A DNA stretch of 64,000 bases from Anaerolineae bacterium (lineage in GTDB: Bacteria > Chloroflexota > Anaerolineae > Aggregatilineales > UBA2796), in the NCBI GenBank assembly GCA_019637615.1, contig JAHBVJ010000022.1:62001-126000 (forward strand). The letters run 5' to 3'. Shown one piece after another: positions 58,729 through 64,000 of this stretch; the stretch's first letter is position 1; every line of letters starts with the position of its first letter. A program made the translations under genes and the position numbers. The notes beneath the pieces are model-generated. The model was not told the DNA's origin, ran no database searches, and saw nothing but the letters and a program-made list of their open reading frames with translations.

Positions 58729-61700
58729 TTACTTCTTTTTCACGGGGAATTTGGTCAAGACGGTGGCGGCGTCGGGCACGCTGACCTTATCTCCGAAGGT
58801 GAGCGCGTCTTTGCCGTTGCTGCCGGGTGTGCTGGTCACGACGAAGACAGCAGTTCCATCGTTGGCGTAATCTTCCTTCAGATAGGCTTGCCCCGTCTGG
58901 AAGCCATCCGAGTCGATGCTGCACGAGGTGACGATCCCGACGACTTTGCCGCGCCGATCCACCAACGCGGTGCCGGACTGCGGCGGACGTACGCCCTTGT
59001 TATCCATGCGGAAGCGCGTGATGACGGCATCGCGCATGATCTCGCGGGCGACGTAGGGACTCTTGCCGATAAAGAACGGCTTCCACAGCTTGACGTAGCT
59101 GGCAAAACCCGCATCACCCGGCGTCAGTTCGTGGTCGCCGCCGAGTTCGTGACCATACAGCGGGAGTCCGGCTTCGGTGCGCAGACTGTCGCGCGAGGCG
59201 AGGCCGCACGGCGTCGCCCCTGCCGCGATCAACGCCTCAAACAGCTTGACGGCGTGATCGGGATGGATGAATAACTCGAAGGCGATGCGCTCACCCGTGT
59301 AACCCGTACGCGAGACGATCAAATCGAAGCCGCCGAGCGTAACGTGCGTGACATGTGACCATCCCAAGCCCGACACCTTTTTCACATCGGTGTCCGTGCC
59401 GCCCAGACTGAGCAGAATATCCTTGCTTTTTGGCCCTTGCAGCGCGATGTCTACACGGCGGTCGGTGGTGCTGCCCAATGAGCGCAGATCGCGCAGCGTG
59501 ACCTGATCGGGGCGTTCAAGCAGGCGCGCCCCGGGGCGTGAGGGATCGATCATGATCTTGCCTTCACGCACTGCCGTCGCCCAAGCCCAATCTTTGTCGT
59601 TGTTGCTGGCGTTGACGACCATCATGTACTTTTGCACGTCCAGCTTGTAGACGTAAATGTCATCCAGCGGGACGCCATCGGTGCCGAGCAGGTAACTATA
59701 GTGCGCCTCGCCTACGTCCAACTGCGCCACATCGTTGGTGGTCAGGCCGTTGAGGAACATCTCGCTGGCTGGCCCGCTGATCTCCCAGACGCCCATATGC
59801 GTTACATCGAAGATGCCCGCGCTGGTGCGGACGGCGGCGTGTTCCTGACTGACGCCCTTGTACCAGACTGGCATATCGTAGCCCGCGAAGGGGACGAGTT
59901 TGGCACCGAGTTTGTCCTTGTGTAGTTCGTAGAGCACGGTGCGCTTGAGCGTCCCATCTTTCGGCTCTGACCATGTATCGTGGAAATCGGGCAGCGCGGG
60001 GGATTTGACGCCCTTGTAATTCGCGCCGTTGCAGCCGACGAAGTAATCCTTGTTTGTCGCGTAGCCGTCTTCCGGCTTGATCGAGGCTAGATCGAGGTGC
60101 ATGGTGACGCCCTCGTGAACGCGGATCACGACGGGGCCGGGGAGCTTGCCGTAAATATCGGCCTCATCGTGGATCACGAAGCCGTCCGAGAGGGCTTGCA
60201 GCCACGCCGCCGTGCGCAGCCCGTTGGAGCCGACGTAGAGCGTGTAAATCTGCGATCCGGTGCGGATCAGGACGCCGTGCGCCATGATCGTGCCATCGGG
60301 CGTCAGGACGTTGGTCGGCTGGCGTTCGCCCACGTTGAGCGCTTCGATGTCGCTGGTGACGGCATAGTGCAAGAATTCGTCCGCCATGTCGCCCGTTACT
60401 TCGATGGCGGTGAAGCCTTCGCCGCGTGCGTTCGGGCGCGGAACGCTGAAATGCATTCGCCCGTAGAAGGGACGGCGTTTACCCACGACGGGCAGTTGGT
60501 AATCGATGCCTGCTTCGTCGCATAACTGCGCGACGTCTTGCTGCGCCTTGAGGAAGGTGTCGAAATCGAGTTTGGCACGCGCATCGGCTTTGCCACCCTT
60601 GCCATCGTAGCTGAACGGCTTGGCGGCTTTGACCACCGAGGCGATGATGGCGGCGAGGCGCTCGATCTCTGGTTCGCGGAAACCACGCTGCGTGATCCAA
60701 GGTGTGCCCAGACGGACGCCCGACGGACGTGCCGCCGAGTCGTCGCCGGGGAGCGTGTTGCGGTTCGCCGTGATGCCGATCAGGTCGAAGATGCGGGCGG
60801 CGATGTCGCCGCTGAAGTGCGTGCCGTCCGCGCCGACGACAGGACGCAGATCGATGTTCAGCATGTGCGTGTCGGTGCCGTGATAGGCCACTTTGACGCC
60901 CTGCAACGTCAGCGCTTCCGCCAGCTTGGTCGAGTTCTTGACCGTTTGTGCTTGCAGCTCACGATATTGGCGCGAATTCGCCAACTTTGCCGCCACCGCA
61001 ATCGCCGCGATGGTGTTGACATGCGGGCCGCCCTGTTCGCCGGGGAAGACGCCGCGATCCAGCTTCTTGGCGAGGTCGGCGCGATGGGTGATCATGACCG
61101 CGCCGCGTGGCCCACCGAAGGTCTTGTGCGTGGTAAAGTTGACGACATCTGCGTAGCCGATGGGCGAGGGAAAGACGCCGCCGATAACCAAGCCCGCCAC
61201 ATGCGCGATGTCGGCCATGAGGATCGCGCCCGCCTCGTCCGCGATTCCGCGCAGTTTCGCCCAGTCTGGTGCCCACGGGTAGGACGTGTAACCGCCAACG
61301 ATGATCTTGGGCTTGGTACGCAGCGCAATCTCGCGGATGCTGTCATAATTCAGTTTTTCGGTCTGTGGATCGATGCCGTACCACTCTACATGATACTGCT
61401 TGCCGCTGCGGGCGACGGGACTGCCATGCGTCAGATGCCCGCCGTGCAGCAGGTTCATGCCCATGATGGTGTCGCCGGGATTGATCAACGCCGTGTAGAC
61501 CGCGCTGTTGACGGGCGCGCCGGAGAGCGGCTGCACGTTGACCCACAGCTTGTCGATGGGCACGCGGTCATTGGCGAAGAGTTCCGCCACACGCCGCCGC
61601 GCAAGGGCTTCGATCAGGTTGGCAAACTCGGTACCCTTATAGTAGCGCGGATCGGAATAGCGGCGGAAGTGCGCCAGATGCCGATCCACATCCATGATCT

Positions 61701-61923
61701 GGTCTTCCGTCATCCAGCGGGTAGCGTCGTCAGGATAGCCTTCCGCGTAAATATTGTGGAAGGCAGACGTGAGCGCTTCCCGCACCGCATAGGGAATCGT
61801 GGATTCGGAAGGAATCATGATCAGGCGGCGGACTTGGCGCTCCGCCTCAAGGTTGATCAGGTCGGCAACCGCCGGATCAAGTTCAGCCAACGTGCCGCGA
61901 AACAAAAAATCCTTTAGTGGCAT
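58729..61923 (-). CDS. Fused serine hydroxymethyltransferase and aminomethyltransferase (GlyA-GcvT)
   Basis: 1064 residues. Residues about 1-450 are serine hydroxymethyltransferase: MIPSES, YAEGYP, RYYKGTEFANLIE, VNVQPLSGAPVNSAVY, and the PLP Lys 267 in FTTHKTFGGPRGA. An insert of about 25 residues follows YAEGYP. Residues about 660-1064 are a complete glycine cleavage T protein: VPFAGYDMPVWYKG, EHAAVRTSAGIFDVTHMG, GVPLDDIYVYKL, SRTGYTGERIAFELF, GLASRDSLRTEAGLPLYGHEL. Between them (about 500-645) lies a degenerate GcvT/YgfZ-like half (IEVTGDMADEFLHYAVTSDIEALNVG). Both enzymes handle methylene-tetrahydrofolate, so the fusion may pass it directly. gcvH and gcvP are not in the window. Confidence 0.93.
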   Translation of the reverse strand: MPLKDFLFRGTLAELDPAVADLINLEAERQVRRLIMIPSESTIPYAVREALTSAFHNIYAEGYPDDATRWMTEDQIMDVDRHLAHFRRYSDPRYYKGTEFANLIEALARRRVAELFANDRVPIDKLWVNVQPLSGAPVNSAVYTALINPGDTIMGMNLLHGGHLTHGSPVARSGKQYHVEWYGIDPQTEKLNYDSIREIALRTKPKIIVGGYTSYPWAPDWAKLRGIADEAGAILMADIAHVAGLVIGGVFPSPIGYADVVNFTTHKTFGGPRGAVMITHRADLAKKLDRGVFPGEQGGPHVNTIAAIAVAAKLANSRQYRELQAQTVKNSTKLAEALTLQGVKVAYHGTDTHMLNIDLRPVVGADGTHFSGDIAARIFDLIGITANRNTLPGDDSAARPSGVRLGTPWITQRGFREPEIERLAAIIASVVKAAKPFSYDGKGGKADARAKLDFDTFLKAQQDVAQLCDEAGIDYQLPVVGKRRPFYGRMHFSVPRPNARGEGFTAIEVTGDMADEFLHYAVTSDIEALNVGERQPTNVLTPDGTIMAHGVLIRTGSQIYTLYVGSNGLRTAAWLQALSDGFVIHDEADIYGKLPGPVVIRVHEGVTMHLDLASIKPEDGYATNKDYFVGCNGANYKGVKSPALPDFHDTWSEPKDGTLKRTVLYELHKDKLGAKLVPFAGYDMPVWYKGVSQEHAAVRTSAGIFDVTHMGVWEISGPASEMFLNGLTTNDVAQLDVGEAHYSYLLGTDGVPLDDIYVYKLDVQKYMMVVNASNNDKDWAWATAVREGKIMIDPSRPGARLLERPDQVTLRDLRSLGSTTDRRVDIALQGPKSKDILLSLGGTDTDVKKVSGLGWSHVTHVTLGGFDLIVSRTGYTGERIAFELFIHPDHAVKLFEALIAAGATPCGLASRDSLRTEAGLPLYGHELGGDHELTPGDAGFASYVKLWKPFFIGKSPYVAREIMRDAVITRFRMDNKGVRPPQSGTALVDRRGKVVGIVTSCSIDSDGFQTGQAYLKEDYANDGTAVFVVTSTPGSNGKDALTFGDKVSVPDAATVLTKFPVKKK

Positions 61924-62031
61924 TACGCAACTCCATGATCGGCAGCCGGAACTGGCTTTACGCGCCGAGCAGCCTAATAAAGCAATCTAACATGAGGGGA
62001 ATTGTAGCATGGCGCGGCGTGGCGGGGAAAT

Positions 62032-62059
62032 GGGGAGACAACTTACTCGAAGTCTCCCC
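62032..62059 (-). terminator. Hairpin after the WD40 gene
   Basis: GGGGAGAC (62032-62039) and GTCTCCCC (62052-62059), 8 perfect pairs, 18 bp beyond the stop of the minus-strand gene at 62077. ATTTCC follows on that strand. Confidence 0.5.
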
Positions 62060-62076
62060 TGTGATGGAGGGTTTGC

Positions 62077-64000
62077 CTATTTCTTCGGCAGGAAGGTGGG
62101 CGACGGCGGGAATTGGAACGCCAGCGTCGGCAGCGGCGCAGCAGTAGCCACCATGACTTTTTCTGTCAGCAGTGCCTCGATCAATTCTTTGACCAAGGCC
62201 ACATCCGCTTTGCCGTCTTGCGAGATTATGTTCACTTCCACGTTGTTTTTCACGAACATGAAATAGCGGACGGTATCCCCCGTCAACGCTTTGGCATTGA
62301 AATCCAGCACATCGATCCCTTGGAGTGTGAAATATTCAGCCACGCCCGGAATGGTTTTCTTAATGTTTAGATTGTGTTCAGCCAGCTCATGCGCATCGGC
62401 AAAGGCAGTCTGATACTGGACGACTTTGAGTTGTAACGCACCGTTTTCGTAGGTCAGCGCAAGCACTTTGCCCGTCACTTTTTCGACGCTAGCGGGGCCG
62501 AAGATGTCGCTGGCATTGGCCTTCAACACATCAGTTAGCTGCCAGTGAGGTGTACCGCGCGAAAGATAAGGGCTAAAGTTGAGATCGGACAGGGTAACTG
62601 CGATCTCAGCATCGCTGACGACACGCACAGGATTGACGGTCGGGAAGATGGCCCCGGTTGGTGTAACGGTGGGCGTTACCGGGGTCGCCGTCGGTACTTG
62701 TACCACGACCGACGAAGCAGGCACCAACGTAACAGGCGAGGCATCAACTGGTGTGCGCCCAAGGAACGGAGTGCGCGTCGGCGCGAGACCAGCCGCGTCA
62801 CACCGCAGCGTCAGCGCAAATTGCACACGTTCGGTGCAGGTAAGTTCACGGATGTAATGGTGCGCCAGTGCCCATGTGACCAAGTCATCGCCCACCAGCG
62901 GCATTTGCCACGTGCGCACCGTGCCATCGCGCCCGACAGAAAGCAAGCGCCGTCCATCCGCGAGGAACAGGACATCGATAATCGCGCTGGTATGCCCCGT
63001 AAACGCCATGATTTTCGTACCAAGTTCGCGATCCCACAGGATGATCTGTGAATCGCGTCCGGCTGTGATGAGATAGCGTCCATCGGGGCTGAAGTCTGCC
63101 GAATACACGTAATCGAGATGTCCCCCGACGCGCCGAATCAGAGTCAAGGTTTGCGCGTCCCATAGGGCGGTGGTGCGATCATGAGAAGTCGTGAGCAAGA
63201 ATTTGCCATCCGCACTGAACACAATATTGTTGACGAAGGTGTTATGCCCGAATACGCGCTTAAGCTGGTTGCCTGTGGCGAGTTCCCACAGGAGGATGCC
63301 GCCCTCGTCATTGAACAAATCTTTGGCTTCGCTCGGCCCGCTAAAGCCAGCCGCTACGTACCTGCCATCGGGCGAAATACGCGCCATCGTCACGGTATCG
63401 AGGTTATCGTCGCGCAACTCGCGCAGTTCTGCCCACGACTCGATGCTCCACACCTTGCCAGCGCAAATCGTACTCACATCCCCTTCTTGGCAGAAGAAGA
63501 AAATGGCCTGTTTGTCGTCGGGAGTAAGCGCGACGGTGGTAATAATGCTATCTTTGCCCAAGTCGTGGCGTTTCAGTTCTTGCCCCGTTTGCCGATCCCA
63601 CCAGCGCAAACTGCCATCAAAACCGCCCGACAGCACGTACTTGCCATCGCGGCTGACGGCGACCGAGGCAACCCGCGTGCTATGCCCGATCAACTGTCGT
63701 GTCTGTTTGCCCGCTTGCAGATCAATGTCGAGAATCGTGCCCTCGTCCGTACCGATCAGGATCGCGTTGCCATCGGCGGTCACCATACTGCTGGCTGGCA
63801 CGTAGCCGATGGTATCATAGCGAGTCAGCTCGTTGTAGCTGGTTACTTGCCACAGTCGCACTGTCGTATCCCATGAGGCGGTAGCGACGGTTTTGCCATC
63901 GGGGCTGAAGGCGACGCTGACGATGGAGCCTGAATGCCCGAGCATATTGGCGATGCGCTGCCCCGTTGACAAATCCCAGAGCTGCAAGGTTTGCCCGTTG
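62077..64000 (-). CDS. WD40-repeat protein (N-terminus beyond the window)
   Basis: At least 640 residues; the frame runs off the window edge (NGQTLQLWDLSTGQ...), so the start lies beyond 64000. About seven WD40 blades are visible from repeats such as GHSGSIVSVAFSPDGKTVATASWDTTVRLWQ, GHSTRVASVAVSRDGKYVLSGGFDGSLRWWD and GHTSAIIDVLFLADGRRLLSVGRDGTVRTWQ. A Thr/Pro linker (about residues 428-450) leads to a C-terminal domain of about 180 residues that I do not recognise (LSDLNFSPYLSRGTPHWQLTDVLKANASDIFGPASVEKVTG...). It ends PPSPTFLPKK. Such proteins often carry a kinase or ATPase at the missing N-terminus. Confidence 0.9.
   Translation of the reverse strand, partial: NGQTLQLWDLSTGQRIANMLGHSGSIVSVAFSPDGKTVATASWDTTVRLWQVTSYNELTRYDTIGYVPASSMVTADGNAILIGTDEGTILDIDLQAGKQTRQLIGHSTRVASVAVSRDGKYVLSGGFDGSLRWWDRQTGQELKRHDLGKDSIITTVALTPDDKQAIFFFCQEGDVSTICAGKVWSIESWAELRELRDDNLDTVTMARISPDGRYVAAGFSGPSEAKDLFNDEGGILLWELATGNQLKRVFGHNTFVNNIVFSADGKFLLTTSHDRTTALWDAQTLTLIRRVGGHLDYVYSADFSPDGRYLITAGRDSQIILWDRELGTKIMAFTGHTSAIIDVLFLADGRRLLSVGRDGTVRTWQMPLVGDDLVTWALAHHYIRELTCTERVQFALTLRCDAAGLAPTRTPFLGRTPVDASPVTLVPASSVVVQVPTATPVTPTVTPTGAIFPTVNPVRVVSDAEIAVTLSDLNFSPYLSRGTPHWQLTDVLKANASDIFGPASVEKVTGKVLALTYENGALQLKVVQYQTAFADAHELAEHNLNIKKTIPGVAEYFTLQGIDVLDFNAKALTGDTVRYFMFVKNNVEVNIISQDGKADVALVKELIEALLTEKVMVATAAPLPTLAFQFPPSPTFLPKK

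Noticed and set aside
60538-61917. Plus-strand open frame of 459 codons antisense to the GlyA-GcvT gene
   Set aside because: The opposite strand carries clear SHMT motifs and the PLP lysine. The plus-strand translation resembles no family.
1-64000. tRNA, rRNA, CRISPR arrays, insertion sequences, prophage genes
   Set aside because: I looked through the intergenic regions for T-loop words, regular repeat-spacer arrays, transposase motifs and phage genes and saw none. Short repeats present are irregular and do not form spacer arrays.

Overview
The window looks like a chromosomal segment of a free-living, aerobic or facultatively aerobic Chloroflexota bacterium, probably of the Anaerolineae branch. 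This is inferred from gene content, not from a marker gene. The pointers are Thr/Pro-rich linkers built of T-x-T-P units in secreted proteins, PD40/WD40 propellers, a Ser/Thr kinase fused to an AAA/TPR module, a GlyA-GcvT fusion, DUF4342 and DUF4013 proteins, and complex I genes with odd insertions. DNA is moderately GC-rich and densely coding. I saw no rRNA, tRNA, CRISPR array, insertion sequence or prophage.

Layout. 1-9.9 kb: the 3' part of a secreted endonuclease/phosphatase-fold protein with malectin-like domains, a PhnP-like metallo-hydrolase, a secreted clan-A glycosidase-like protein, a membrane alpha/beta hydrolase, and a short operon of an Ig/PD40 propeller, a TlpA-like thioredoxin and a DUF4013 membrane protein. 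10-16.6 kb: AraC-type regulator, lactonase-like metallo-hydrolase, rhodanese, a membrane CHAT protein with a degenerate active site, aroA and a Uma2 nuclease. 16.7-22.8 kb: sugar-phosphate block. araA sits behind a perfect LacI-type operator, followed by a wrecked class I aldolase gene and then pgm-rpiB-tal-HAD, a tightly packed run. 23-29 kb: SARP/BTAD-like regulator, HtrA protease, small membrane proteins and a methyltransferase. 29.4-36.9 kb: complex I genes nuoJKLMN. NuoJ carries a DUF4397-like insertion, and NuoL and NuoM carry His-rich loops. nuoA-I are not upstream. 37-46 kb: orphan EF-Tu domain II protein, two paralogous small membrane proteins around an acetyltransferase, MFS transporter, aldo/keto reductase, a second AraC paralogue with an AHSA1 protein, a DHFR-like protein and an M20 amidohydrolase. 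46-64 kb: large kinase/ATPase/TPR regulator, ScyD-like and YceI-like secreted proteins, M32 carboxypeptidase, Ca-type P-ATPase behind an attenuator-like leader, GlyA-GcvT fusion, and a WD40 protein cut by the window end.

The best candidate for something undescribed is a family of three intergenic elements of about 330 bp (2703-3028 +, 9936-10257 -, 40826-41162 -). Each has its own sigma70-type promoter, a shared GTTCTATGTCT start region, conserved pairing arms and a terminator-like hairpin in which one left arm can pair with two copies of GGGATCATT. Copies A and B share a 44-base identical core, and their helices differ by compensatory changes. This points to a structured small RNA family. 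A fourth, unrelated RNA candidate lies at 24.69-24.96 kb behind a strong promoter buried in a 46-bp palindrome.
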